From assembly GCF_042684665.1 (NCBI RefSeq), contig NZ_JBHULY010000011.1, positions 110,187 to 174,186 on the forward strand: a stretch of DNA of 64,000 bases, written 5' to 3'. The notes under the pieces were generated by a model. That model made no database searches. It had not been told where the DNA came from and saw only the letters and a list, made by a program, of their open reading frames with translations. This document shows positions 19,124-28,013 of this stretch, piece by piece; position 1 is the stretch's first letter, and each line of letters starts with the position of its first letter. The position numbers and the translations under genes are program-made. The DNA is from Jejuia rubra. Lineage in GTDB: Bacteria > Bacteroidota > Bacteroidia > Flavobacteriales > Flavobacteriaceae.

Positions 19124-19159
19124 AACTTTTAACACCCCCTCAGGTGGGTTTTAGATATT

Positions 19160-20131
19160 TTAATCCAACCTTATAGTCTTAATAATAGACTCCAACTCGA
19201 AAATATAATTACGCTTTTCAACAGAGGGTGCAAAGGCAAAACCTTCGGCTATCAGCCAACGGTTGTTGGCCTTATCCTCAATGGCGTAATTGATATACGG
19301 ACCACTCATAAAGGCGTTTTTCACTTCCCATAGCCCTTTGGTTTCCAATGTAGGCTTTCTATCCAATATTATCTCACTTTGAAAGGGCGTATAGGCGTAC
19401 TCAGTAATCATATAACTGCCCTCTGTAGGGCCCTCGATATGGGCCTTCCCTATGGAATCCCTGATTTTTACAATCTGGTTGATGATGCTGTCGTTTCGTT
19501 GTATGGCATCGTAAGGCAACTCATAAAGCATTAAATTCAAAGTACCTGTTCGAACATCCTTTCTAATCCAGAAAAAAGTGTCGTCGTCCTTGGCAATCCG
19601 GTAGGCCGTTTGAAATTCAATATTCACCCCCAGTTTGTCCTTGATTACTTTGGTGTTATATAATGATTTTCGTGTTAGCTTTTGCTTGTATTTCAGCTCA
19701 ATCCCTTTAAAGGTCTCAATGATTTTAGAGGCATTTTCCTTTAAAAGTCCTATGACTTCCTGCTTGTTCCCAGATATTACAATCACCTTTTGGGGTTTTG
19801 CGTAAACATTATCTGCAAATACTATTCCAGCGGGTTTGCCTAGCTCTATCTTTAAAACAGTTCTTGTACGAGTAATAAAATCCGAAAATACTTGTGGTGG
19901 AATTTGATTGATGATAAAGGTAGGTTCATCCTGAGGTAGTCCATAAATCGGGGTGGCCAAAACGTCCCTGATAGCTTCGCCCACGCTTCCTTTCCAATTA
20001 TCATTGCCAATCACCACTGAAACATCATTAAGTTTTCCTTCTGAATCAAACAGGATTTTATCTGAAGTTTTGCTGTCTTTACATGACAACAACACTAGCG
20101 CCAGCACTAAAACACTTAAAAATTTTCTCAT
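19160..20131 (-). CDS. DUF4837 family lipoprotein
   Basis: Envelope lipoprotein of 323 residues. Lipobox VLLSCKD with C17. The mature part opens with VVIGNDNWKGSVGEAIRDVL, then GLPQDEPTFIINQI, which matches the Bacteroidota DUF4837 family as I know it. The family has no established function. It lies 22 bp after the lytic transglycosylase gene on the same strand, a common pairing, so the two probably form an operon concerned with the cell wall or envelope. Confidence 0.88.
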   Translation of the reverse strand: MRKFLSVLVLALVLLSCKDSKTSDKILFDSEGKLNDVSVVIGNDNWKGSVGEAIRDVLATPIYGLPQDEPTFIINQIPPQVFSDFITRTRTVLKIELGKPAGIVFADNVYAKPQKVIVISGNKQEVIGLLKENASKIIETFKGIELKYKQKLTRKSLYNTKVIKDKLGVNIEFQTAYRIAKDDDTFFWIRKDVRTGTLNLMLYELPYDAIQRNDSIINQIVKIRDSIGKAHIEGPTEGSYMITEYAYTPFQSEIILDRKPTLETKGLWEVKNAFMSGPYINYAIEDKANNRWLIAEGFAFAPSVEKRNYIFELESIIKTIRLD

Positions 20132-20153
20132 TTTTTTGTCTATTTTCTTGAAT

Positions 20154-21713
20154 TTAACCCTTGGAAATTTTGAGTTTCATTCCAGGCTTTAACGAACTAC
20201 CACTAATACCGTTCCAATCTTTAATATTTTGAACAGAAACTCCCGAAAATTTTTGTGAGATGCTCCAAAGTGAATCCCCACTTTTTACTGTGTAGATGAT
20301 AACATCTCCCGTTAGGGGTTTTGGTTTGGGTTTTGTACTTGTACTTTTAGCCACTGCAACATAGGGCTTTCTCGGATAAATTGTTAACCGTTGACCGATA
20401 CTAAGATTATTGCTACGCAGGCCGTTCCAGCGTTTAATATCACTAACGCGAACCCCATACATTCTTGAAATTTTGCCCAAATAATCCCCCGACCTTACTC
20501 GATATCGAATTCTGTCATTGGCATTAAAAAACTGTGGTAGAGGTTTCTCGCGTTTATCCAATTCTTCTTTTGCGAAAGTATAAATTTTATCTTCATTATT
20601 GACAAAAGTGCCAAGCACATCGGTTGGTAATCGCAAACTGTAGTTTTCGCCTTTTATCACAGGAATAATGTCCAGTTTATAGGAAGGGTTTAAAAACTGC
20701 AACTGCTCAATTGGGGTCCCCGTAACCTCAGATACCTGGTCTAAAGTAATCATCTGTTTTACCACAACTGTATCCGTTTCAAAGTACGTTTTTTCAGGTT
20801 TATAACGCTTAAAACCATGCTCCTCGGCATACTCAAAAATGTACATATTGGCCAAAAATGCGGGCAAGTAGCCAGCAGTTTCACGAGGCAAATTATGGCG
20901 AATGTTCCAATAATTTTGATAACCACCAGAACGCCTAATAGCTTTGGTGACGTTACCTGGTCCGGAATTATAGGCCGCCAAAGCCAAATCCCAATCCCCA
21001 AAAATCTCATAGAGTTTTGCCAAATATTTTGCAGCGGCTTTGGTGGACTTGATGGGGTCGCTACGCTCGTCCACATAACTGCTTACGTCCAAGCCGTAAA
21101 TCTTGCCGGTACTGAACATAAATTGCCAGAGGCCGGTAGCCCCCACTCTTGATTTTGCCCTTGGTTTTAACGCGGATTCAACAATGGCCAAATATTTGAT
21201 TTCTAAAGGAATATTAAGGTTGTCGAGTTCCTGTTCAAACAGCGGAAAGTAGAACGAACTCAAAGTCATCAGCTTTTGAAGATGCTTTCGCCTGTGTTTT
21301 AAATAGGATTTGATAACGTTTTCCAAAGACGGATTATAGGCCACATTGAACGGCGTTCGAGCATCCAATTCTTCAAGTCGCTTTTTCAGTGTATCTGTTG
21401 GCAATTCAGGATAATCAACCTCTTCAAAGGTCATTTCGGTAACCAAATTGTAAATCGTGTCGAATAATGAATTACTATACAATTCCTCTTGCCATTTTTT
21501 GTCGATTTCGGCAGAAAAAGAATCATCAGATAAATTCTTTATGGAAAGGCTGTCGGTTTCAGCAATGGCTTCAATGGGCTTTACAACCTCAACCTTGGCA
21601 TCTACCAATGTATCCTTTGGTATTTCGGATTGAACACTAAGAGAATCCTGGGTTTGGGCATGACAAATACCGCTATATAAAAGTATATTGAGTAAAAAAA
21701 AACGAAAAGCCAT
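20154..21713 (-). CDS. mltD: MltD-like membrane-bound lytic transglycosylase with two LysM domains
   Basis: Cuts peptidoglycan glycan strands to 1,6-anhydro products. The ATG at 21713 is chosen because it starts a clear signal peptide (MAFRFFLLNILLYSGICHA); the longer open frame upstream has no homology-like features. The SLT domain has catalytic E179 in IVESALKPRAKS, GATGLWQFM and LALAAYNSGPGNV. A middle region with the MltD-like segment ITLDQVSEVTG follows. Two LysM modules are at the C-terminus (RYRVRSGDYLGKIS...WNGL and IYTVKSGDSLWSIS...WNGI). The 519 residues fit the family. The DUF4837 gene follows. Confidence 0.92.
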   Translation of the reverse strand: MAFRFFLLNILLYSGICHAQTQDSLSVQSEIPKDTLVDAKVEVVKPIEAIAETDSLSIKNLSDDSFSAEIDKKWQEELYSNSLFDTIYNLVTEMTFEEVDYPELPTDTLKKRLEELDARTPFNVAYNPSLENVIKSYLKHRRKHLQKLMTLSSFYFPLFEQELDNLNIPLEIKYLAIVESALKPRAKSRVGATGLWQFMFSTGKIYGLDVSSYVDERSDPIKSTKAAAKYLAKLYEIFGDWDLALAAYNSGPGNVTKAIRRSGGYQNYWNIRHNLPRETAGYLPAFLANMYIFEYAEEHGFKRYKPEKTYFETDTVVVKQMITLDQVSEVTGTPIEQLQFLNPSYKLDIIPVIKGENYSLRLPTDVLGTFVNNEDKIYTFAKEELDKREKPLPQFFNANDRIRYRVRSGDYLGKISRMYGVRVSDIKRWNGLRSNNLSIGQRLTIYPRKPYVAVAKSTSTKPKPKPLTGDVIIYTVKSGDSLWSISQKFSGVSVQNIKDWNGISGSSLKPGMKLKISKG

Positions 21714-21783
21714 AATATCTATTCTCTTTTTAGCGAACGATAATATGGCTAAAATCGTGTTTTTTGTTTGAAATAAAAAATAG

Positions 21784-21812
21784 GCCCTCAACAGTTTTAA
21801 ATAGATGAGGGC
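21784..21812 (-). terminator. Possible terminator for pgk (minus strand)
   Basis: GCCCTCA / TGAGGGC hairpin with a 15-nt loop. On the minus strand it is followed by CTATTTTTTA, on the plus strand by TTTTGTTATTTT. It lies about 290 nt beyond the pgk stop and about 70 nt upstream of the transglycosylase start, and would separate the two transcripts. Confidence 0.5.
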
Positions 21813-21932
21813 TTTTGTTATTTTACTTTCTATTTGAATATGTTCTCGATACAATTTCGCCAAAAAAGTGGAAATCACTCCAACTGACAGATAAAGACTA
21901 TTATCCTGCCCCTTTGGGTTTACCAAAGGTAT

Positions 21933-22088
21933 CCCACGTTAGGGATAGAAACGGCATCCTTTTTGCTTTCTTCATTGGGTGACCTATAGCTGTAAATTTA
22001 TGCAGTACTTTGATGTGGATTCCTACCTAGGCAGGAATGAAAGAAAGCAAAAAGATATAGTGGATAGCCCGACCCTTGGGTAACGCCC
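21933..22088 (+). repeat. Composite hairpin repeat, copy A
   Basis: A 156-nt element bounded by CCCACGTTAGGGATAGAA on the left and GGATAGCCCGACCCTTGGGTAACGCCC-like sequence on the right. Inside, ATCCTTTTTGCTTTCTT pairs with AAGAAAGCAAAAAGAT, and the apical loop holds a second hairpin (ATTCCTACC / CAGGAAT). The same ends occur at 28656-28761 on the other strand. It fills most of the gap between pgk and the transglycosylase gene. No coding potential. Confidence 0.7.
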
Positions 22089-22099
22089 AAATTTTTAAA

Positions 22100-23287
22100 C
22101 TAGGCCAAAATTGCCGCTATCCCGGGCAAGGTTTTACCTTCCAAACTTTCAAGCATAGCTCCTCCTCCTGTACTTACATAACTTACTTTATCCTGGAATC
22201 CGAACTGCTTCACGGCGGCAACGGAATCCCCACCTCCAACAAGTGAAAAGGCTCCTTTTTCGGTAGATTCGGCTATGGAATTTCCAAGTGCAATTGTGCC
22301 TTTGGCGAATTTTTCCATTTCAAAAACACCTAATGGGCCATTCCAAAGAATGGTTTTTGATGCCATCACCACATTATGAAATTGTTCCACGGATTTTGGT
22401 CCAGCATCCACACCTTCCCAGCCATCCGGAATAGCATTAATGTTTACGATTTGTGTATTTGCATCATTACTGAATGCATCTGCCGCCAACGTGTCCACAG
22501 GAATATGGACCTGAACATTTTTAGCTTTGGCTTGCTTTAAAATATCTAGAGCTAGATCCATCTTGTCGTCCTCGCAAATGGAATTTCCAATGCTTCCGCC
22601 TTGTGCTTTTACAAAAGTAAATGCCATGCCACCACCGATAATCAAGTGGTCTACTTTATCCAAAATGTTTTCGATAATCGTGATTTTTGAAGACACTTTA
22701 GCACCGCCTAGAATGGCCAAAACAGGCTTTTCTCCGGTTTCCATTACTTTTTTAATACTGTCAATTTCTTGCGCCAATAGGCTTCCGAAGCATTTTTTAT
22801 CTTGGAAGAACTGGGCTACAATAGTGGTTGAGGCATGTGCTCTGTGCGCAGTACCAAAGGCGTCGTTTACGTAAATATCACCTAGCTTTGATAATTTTTC
22901 GGCAAAGCCTACATCACCAGCGGTTTCTTCTTTATAATAGCGAAGGTTTTGCAATAACAAAATCTCTCCAGGTTGTAAATTGGCGGCCGCCGTTTCCACA
23001 TCTTCGCCAATGCAATCTTCAACAAATTTTACGCCCACGCCCAAAACATCCTCAACTTTGGAAACAATGTGCTTCAACGAAAACTCATCCTGAAATCCTT
23101 TTGGACGCCCTAAATGTGACATCAAAATACAGCTGCCACCATCTTCTAAAATTTTGATGATGGTTGGCTTGGCTGAAACTATTCTTGTAGCATCTGTTAC
23201 CTCAAAATTCTCGTTTAATGGTACATTAAAATCTACACGAATTAGGGCTTTTTTATTTTCAAAATTGAAATCGTTTAGCGTCTTCAT
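22100..23287 (-). CDS. pgk: Phosphoglycerate kinase
   Basis: Glycolytic enzyme that converts 1,3-bisphosphoglycerate and ADP to 3-phosphoglycerate and ATP. The 395 residues are the usual length. Motifs: IRVDFNVPL near the N-terminus, LMSHLGRPKG, YVNDAFGTAHRAHAST, LGGAKVSSKI, WNGPLGVFE and the C-terminal nucleotide loop GGGDSVAAV. The ATG at 23287 (MKTLNDFNFENKKALIR) fits the family start; the open frame extends 15 codons upstream without support. Single-gene transcript in appearance. Confidence 0.98.
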   Translation of the reverse strand: MKTLNDFNFENKKALIRVDFNVPLNENFEVTDATRIVSAKPTIIKILEDGGSCILMSHLGRPKGFQDEFSLKHIVSKVEDVLGVGVKFVEDCIGEDVETAAANLQPGEILLLQNLRYYKEETAGDVGFAEKLSKLGDIYVNDAFGTAHRAHASTTIVAQFFQDKKCFGSLLAQEIDSIKKVMETGEKPVLAILGGAKVSSKITIIENILDKVDHLIIGGGMAFTFVKAQGGSIGNSICEDDKMDLALDILKQAKAKNVQVHIPVDTLAADAFSNDANTQIVNINAIPDGWEGVDAGPKSVEQFHNVVMASKTILWNGPLGVFEMEKFAKGTIALGNSIAESTEKGAFSLVGGGDSVAAVKQFGFQDKVSYVSTGGGAMLESLEGKTLPGIAAILA

Positions 23288-23392
23288 TTTTATGGTTTTA
23301 AATGGATTTAGCCACAAATGTAGGCAATTCAACAGGGATAAAAAATGACTTTTTTCACGAAAACGTTTGAAGTAGAAAAGAATTTTAAAAAT

Positions 23393-24466
23393 CTAAGGGT
23401 CAACGGTTTCATTAGGTGAAAAACCTGAGTCAATCAGCAACATCAAGTCCTTGATGCTTTCCGAAATATTTGCATTAAGTTTTGATTTGAGAAGCGGTTT
23501 CATAATTATCCCAAAGGGCTTGAAATCGGCAAAAGCTTCAATGTTCAATTTTGTTTTGCCGTCTTCCATTTCTTCCAGTACAAAATAACTATTAAAACGT
23601 TTTGTGAAGGGCACATCGCTGGTAGTTTCACCATATACCAATTGATTTTGCTCAACTTTTTTTGAAATGGTAGTTACCTCAACATCATCATTCTTGTTGA
23701 ACAGGCATTTATGCTTTTCGCTTACTCTGTTCACCTTGTTCTTTTCGTACTCCAACTTATCAATGCCTTTATTCCAAAGCAATCTGTAGTCAAAATTGCT
23801 GATGACTTCATACAGGTCGTTGATAGGTAAATTAATGATTTCGGTTTCATCAAATAACTTGTGCTTTGGAACATCATCTGGAATAGGATGGACCTCTGGA
23901 AGTTTTGCCCTTAAGGGTTTTAGAGGATTGTACGAAAATGAAATATCTCCAAAATCATAAGTTGCTGTAATGACTTCTTTTGCCGTTTTGTCAATTTCCT
24001 TAACATTTTCTGTAAAAAGTGCGTACTCGTCAACAGGTACTTCGTTTTTTAACAGGCGATGCACTTGAATCACGTTGCTTCCGTATGGTTTTTTAGAGTT
24101 TTTTACTTTGATGAATTCAATTTCGCCATAATGCACCACAAACTTTAGTTTCAAATTATAGGCCGAAGAACAGGCGCCACACTGGCAAATACGCTGATAT
24201 TCGTAGCGTTTTAAGTGCGCGTGAAATGCTACATACATTTTCTCAATTTGGTTATCGAGGGATGACATCTCAGATCCATCCGACATTTTATAAAAGAACA
24301 GCGCATCTCCTTCAATTTCAGCCAATTCCAAACCCATTGTATTATTGTCGATTAGCAGTTCCAATAACTCCGAAATAATATGCCGACTATGATTTATGGA
24401 TGTGTGATGAACAAACTCTGTAAAGCCGGAAATATCAGGAATAAAAAGAATGGCGTTTTGACTCAT
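23393..24466 (-). CDS. DUF2652 protein: nucleotide-cyclase-like domain plus START-like domain
   Basis: Protein of 357 residues without a signal peptide. The N-terminal half resembles the class III nucleotide-cyclase fold: FIPDISGFTEF with D11, then LAEIEGDALFFY with D54, in the positions of the two metal-binding Asp residues, and a later PYGSNVIQVHRLL segment. A Cys cluster (C94-x-C96-x2-C99) interrupts the fold. The C-terminal part (about 210-345) reads like a polyketide-cyclase/START-type domain (SNFDYRLLWNKGIDKLEY). It matches the Bacteroidota DUF2652 family. Whether it makes a cyclic nucleotide is unknown. It is divergent from holB. Confidence 0.82.
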   Translation of the reverse strand: MSQNAILFIPDISGFTEFVHHTSINHSRHIISELLELLIDNNTMGLELAEIEGDALFFYKMSDGSEMSSLDNQIEKMYVAFHAHLKRYEYQRICQCGACSSAYNLKLKFVVHYGEIEFIKVKNSKKPYGSNVIQVHRLLKNEVPVDEYALFTENVKEIDKTAKEVITATYDFGDISFSYNPLKPLRAKLPEVHPIPDDVPKHKLFDETEIINLPINDLYEVISNFDYRLLWNKGIDKLEYEKNKVNRVSEKHKCLFNKNDDVEVTTISKKVEQNQLVYGETTSDVPFTKRFNSYFVLEEMEDGKTKLNIEAFADFKPFGIIMKPLLKSKLNANISESIKDLMLLIDSGFSPNETVDP

Positions 24467-24550
24467 GCCTTGAGGTTTCGGTTGGTTTAGAGGATAAAAA
24501 TAAGGCGATTTTAATTGAATTTGTTACAATAAAAAGTTAAAACCAATACC

Positions 24551-24559
24551 TATATTTGC
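24551..24559 (+). promoter_or_regulatory. TAnnTTTG -7 element at the holB start
   Basis: TATATTTGC is a perfect match to the Bacteroidota -7 consensus and ends 3 bases before the holB ATG at 24563. Transcription would start at or next to the start codon, which suggests a leaderless mRNA. No TTG is seen at the ideal upstream spacing (TTTG at 24520 is somewhat far). Confidence 0.5.
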
Positions 24560-24562
24560 TTA

Positions 24563-25717
24563 ATGTTGTTTTCCGAAGTTTTAGGGCAAGAGCACATCAA
24601 ATCGCATTTAACGCAGAGTGCGGATAATGGCCGTGTGCCACATGCGCAATTGTTTGTTGGGCCGGAAGGAAGTGGTACTTTGCCGATGGCCATAGCTTAT
24701 GCGCAATATATTTTATGCGGGAACATTAATGGTGAAAATACTTCTGGAAACGAAGCTTGTAATATCAAGTTTAAAAACTTTTCGCATCCTGATTTGCATT
24801 TTGCATTTCCCGTTACTACAAGTGACAAGGTAAAAAGCAAACCCGTTTCTAATTTTTATCTTGAAGAATGGCGCCAATTACTTAACGAGCAACCTTATGG
24901 CAACTTGTTTGATTGGTACAAATTACTTGGTGTGGACAACAAACAAGGGCAGATCGGCGTGGACGAAGCCCATGAGATCGTAAAATCTCTCACGTTAAAA
25001 TCTTATGAAGGCGGCTATAAAGTAATGTTGATTTGGATGGCCGAAAAAATGAATATTGCTTGTGCCAATAAATTATTGAAACTGATTGAAGAACCGCCCA
25101 ACCAAACCATTTTTTTGTTGGTTGCTGAAGACGAAGAACAGATTATCAACACCATACGTTCACGTTGTCAAATTTTACATTTTCCGCCTTTGGCTGAAGG
25201 CATTATTAAGGATGCTATTATCAAAAATTATAATCTGGAAGCCTCAATTGCTACAAAAATTGCACATCAGGCCAACGGGAATTATAACAAAGCCTGCGAT
25301 TTGGTGTACCATGATTCCGAAGACACTCAATTTGAAACCTGGTTTATCTTTTGGATAAGAAGTGCTTTTAAGGCTAAAGGCAATAAGGCTGCTATCCATG
25401 ATTTAATTTCTTGGAGCGAGGATATAGCAAAAACCGGCAGGGAAACCCAAAAACAGTTCCTTAATTTTTGCTTGGATTTTTTCCGTCAGGCTTTATTGAT
25501 GAACTATAATGCCACCGATTTGGTTTATTTTGAGCCAAAGACCGAGAAATTTCAATTGGAAAAATTTGCACCTTTTGTGCACGGTAACAATATTATGGAT
25601 ATTAGCAACGAACTACAAGACGCTATTTACCATATTGAGCGCAACGGCAATTCAAAAATTATACTTACGGATTTATCGATTAAATTGACGCGGTTGTTGC
25701 ATAAAAAAGCGGGTTAA
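24563..25717 (+). CDS. holB: DNA polymerase III delta' subunit-like clamp-loader protein
   Basis: AAA+ clamp-loader subunit of 384 residues. The N-terminal part (SEVLGQEHIKSHL, then HAQLFVGPEGSGTLPMA) keeps the P-loop shape but lacks the Walker A lysine, as expected for the non-hydrolysing delta' subunit. The sensor 1 region has LLKLIEEPPNQTIFLLVAE and the SRC motif in NTIRSRCQILHFPPL. The usual four-cysteine zinc module is reduced (only C in LCGN and C in EACN). The C-terminal helical domain is present. Its stop overlaps that of the convergent gene by 4 bases. Confidence 0.92.
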   Translation: MLFSEVLGQEHIKSHLTQSADNGRVPHAQLFVGPEGSGTLPMAIAYAQYILCGNINGENTSGNEACNIKFKNFSHPDLHFAFPVTTSDKVKSKPVSNFYLEEWRQLLNEQPYGNLFDWYKLLGVDNKQGQIGVDEAHEIVKSLTLKSYEGGYKVMLIWMAEKMNIACANKLLKLIEEPPNQTIFLLVAEDEEQIINTIRSRCQILHFPPLAEGIIKDAIIKNYNLEASIATKIAHQANGNYNKACDLVYHDSEDTQFETWFIFWIRSAFKAKGNKAAIHDLISWSEDIAKTGRETQKQFLNFCLDFFRQALLMNYNATDLVYFEPKTEKFQLEKFAPFVHGNNIMDISNELQDAIYHIERNGNSKIILTDLSIKLTRLLHKKAG

Positions 25718-26385
25718 AAATTGTCCTTCACCTTCTTTTTTCTGCCCATATTGAAAATACCAATTTTAAGTCCAGCACCAATAGAGAAGCCATTTAAGTT
25801 GCCCCGGTCGTAAGGCGACAAATTGAAATTGCTCGTAAATCGGTATCGAATACCCGTTTCAAACTGTGTAAATCTGGAGAAATTATAAAGGATATTAATC
25901 CCCGGTTCTACCACAAAAAACTCATCAAAATCCTCATCCCGTAAGTCGTCATATTCGTCAGTAAAACTGTTTCCAAAATAGCCTACCGCTCCACCTCCTA
26001 CTAACACGGGAAACGAAACACTTATAAAGCGTTTTCCATAAAGTATTGGCTCTAAATGGATACCGGCATAACCACCAATTAAGGCAATTTTATCTCCATT
26101 AAACAGATCTGGCCGATTGTTGTCCCTTTCATTAAAAAAAGCCGTCACCCCAAACCCAACATCCAATTTTTGGTTGGCCACATAAGCCAACTTAAAATTG
26201 CCCATAAAGGCATCCTTATTTCCCGGCACGTCAAATCGTGCGTAATGGAAATTAAAGCCAAAATACACGCCATGAACTACATTTTTCCTGTCGTCAAATT
26301 GGACATAATCTGCAGATTTCTCTTTTTGGGCATAAATACTGTTCCAAGTGATTAAAACGGATAGTATTATAATTATTCTGTTCAT
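25714..26385 (-). CDS. Small outer-membrane beta-barrel-like protein
   Basis: Protein of 223 residues with a signal peptide (about 1-19, NSIYAQ). The rest is a series of alternating amphipathic strands: GVYFGFNFHYARFD, MGNFKLAYVANQKLDVGFGV, FISVSFPVLVGGGAVGYFG, FETGIRYRFTSNFNL, SIGAGLKIGIF. This fits an 8- to 10-strand outer-membrane barrel. It is the last gene of the ECF sigma operon, 12 bp after the DUF4097-like gene. The C-terminal tail is basic (GRKKKVKDNF). Specific function is unknown. Confidence 0.75.
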   Translation of the reverse strand: MNRIIIILSVLITWNSIYAQKEKSADYVQFDDRKNVVHGVYFGFNFHYARFDVPGNKDAFMGNFKLAYVANQKLDVGFGVTAFFNERDNNRPDLFNGDKIALIGGYAGIHLEPILYGKRFISVSFPVLVGGGAVGYFGNSFTDEYDDLRDEDFDEFFVVEPGINILYNFSRFTQFETGIRYRFTSNFNLSPYDRGNLNGFSIGAGLKIGIFNMGRKKKVKDNF

Positions 26386-26397
26386 TTTTTGATTGAT

Positions 26398-27486
26398 TTA
26401 AAGTTCTTTAAATATGATGATGCCTTTATATCCGGTAATATCTACAATACCTTGGTTGCCTTTTCCGTATCCGGCCCTAATTTGCCGAATTTTATTTTTT
26501 TCGTCCAAAACCTTACTATTAATCCCGCTCATAGTTTTGGGCAATCGCAATACACCCTGCTCCAGCTCAGCGCTAAAATTGAAATTGGTTTCAGAGATAT
26601 TGACATAAACCTCCGACGATTTTTGATGCACGTTTACAACTGGCGCCCCAGTGCCAAATTTCATCACCCGCAACTCGGCAAGGTTTAAATTTAAATTCAC
26701 TTTAGAAATGACATTGCTCAATAAAACCCGAGAATATTTTATGCTTCCGAATACATTTTTGATACTATTGATTTCAATATCGTCCTTATTAGAATTGATA
26801 TCCAATTGACCAACTTCATCCAAGCTTAGATTTGATCCGTCGGAGTCCAATTTTAAAGTTTCAGCCTTTTCAAAAGACAAAGTGGCATCCTTAGCATAAA
26901 TACTGGTTTGGCTTAAAACATTTGCTCTTAACTTGCCGTATTTCACGGAGAGTTTTGAATCGTTTAACTCATCCGTAATTCTCAAATCACCGTGCTCCAC
27001 ATCCGCAATTAATTTTCCGTTCCAATCCGAAATAATGATATCGCCGTACTTGTTATATACCTCCACTTCCGCATGACGGGGCAAATAGATGGTGTAGTTG
27101 ATGTCCGAATTGGCCTTATGGCTGTTTAACGGGCCTATTTTATTGATGTACTTATTGAAAAAAGATGGGTTTTTATCAGATATTTGGGTTTTAACAATAA
27201 TCTGTTTGTTTGTAGTAACAAAGTCTGGATTTATGCGTTTCAACAAGTCCTTTGCTTTGTCCAAACTTTTTCCCTTCACCTCAACGGATACATCTATCCG
27301 AATACTATCCGTATCCCAACCATTTATAAAAACGTTACCATATTTGTTCTCCAAATACAGAGCACCTTGGTTATTTAAGGGGTATGCTTTTTTGATTTCC
27401 TTACTTAGCTTATCCTGCCCGTTTGCAATGCCACAGCATATTACAAAGGCTAGAAAAAGAAAGGGTTTATAGAGTAATTGCTTCAT
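26398..27486 (-). CDS. Secreted DUF4097-like beta-strand-repeat protein
   Basis: Protein of 362 residues from the ATG at 27486 (a TTG six bases upstream is also in frame). The signal peptide ends near GIANGQ. The mature part is repetitive beta structure with short strand-turn units (LYLENKYGNVFINGW, VEVYNKYGDIIISDW, ADVEHGDLRITDEL, LSVKYGKLRANV), typical of the DUF4097/DUF2807 right-handed beta-helix-like surface proteins. The N-terminus overlaps the end of the anti-sigma gene by 20 bases, so translation is coupled. It may be the envelope component sensed or produced by this ECF system. Confidence 0.75.
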   Translation of the reverse strand: MKQLLYKPFLFLAFVICCGIANGQDKLSKEIKKAYPLNNQGALYLENKYGNVFINGWDTDSIRIDVSVEVKGKSLDKAKDLLKRINPDFVTTNKQIIVKTQISDKNPSFFNKYINKIGPLNSHKANSDINYTIYLPRHAEVEVYNKYGDIIISDWNGKLIADVEHGDLRITDELNDSKLSVKYGKLRANVLSQTSIYAKDATLSFEKAETLKLDSDGSNLSLDEVGQLDINSNKDDIEINSIKNVFGSIKYSRVLLSNVISKVNLNLNLAELRVMKFGTGAPVVNVHQKSSEVYVNISETNFNFSAELEQGVLRLPKTMSGINSKVLDEKNKIRQIRAGYGKGNQGIVDITGYKGIIIFKEL

Positions 27487-28009
27487 CTTCAAAGTCAGTT
27501 TTAATTGGATAAGAACGCTTTAATAGGTCTTCCATCAGTTGGATTTTCTTTCTGTAATTACTAATTATGGCTTCAATAATTTTTTCATTATTGATACCTA
27601 ATTTGAGTTCGTTTTTAAGGATTTCATACTCTTCGTCTAAATCGTCAATTAAGGACAAAAAATCGTCCTGATCCTCCTTGGACAAATAGCTACTATTTTT
27701 AATCAATTCAATTTGGTTGTTTACCAAAAGCTGGTAATGGCTATCAATTTCATGGAGTTCCTGATTGACAACCTGTTGTTCGGCATCTGTGTTTCCAGAT
27801 ATCAAAAAGAAAAAGGCACATCCTATCAAAAGCAGGACACTGGCAGCAACCCTAAAACCCGCCCTTTTCCAAAGCGGCATGACTTTTACGGGCTTTGCGG
27901 GAAGTTCTGAAACGATGTCTCCCCAAAGTCGTAATCTATCCGCTTCGTCCAGATTGTATTCGTCAAACTTGCCTTGGTTTTCGGTGGTGTATTTCTTTAA
28001 ATTGTCCAT
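27467..28009 (-). CDS. Putative anti-sigma factor (single-pass membrane protein)
   Basis: Protein of 180 residues. A hydrophilic N-terminal 45 residues (would be cytosolic, LPAKPVKVMPLWKR) is followed by one membrane helix (about 53-70, VAASVLLLIGCAFFFLIS). A C-terminal periplasmic region of coiled-coil character follows (LHEIDSHYQLLVNNQIELIK, DDLDEEYEILKNELKLG). It lies 4 bp after the ECF sigma gene, the normal place for a cognate anti-sigma factor. No zinc-binding HxxxCxxC motif is visible, so it is not of the ZAS type. The role is inferred from position and topology. Confidence 0.75.
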   Translation of the reverse strand: MDNLKKYTTENQGKFDEYNLDEADRLRLWGDIVSELPAKPVKVMPLWKRAGFRVAASVLLLIGCAFFFLISGNTDAEQQVVNQELHEIDSHYQLLVNNQIELIKNSSYLSKEDQDDFLSLIDDLDEEYEILKNELKLGINNEKIIEAIISNYRKKIQLMEDLLKRSYPIKTDFEDEAITL

Positions 28010-28013
28010 TCGC

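Noticed and set aside
19124..19159. Possible terminator CACCCCCTCAGGTGGG between the two convergent genes
   Set aside because: The stem is only about 3-5 bp with mismatches; too weak to call.
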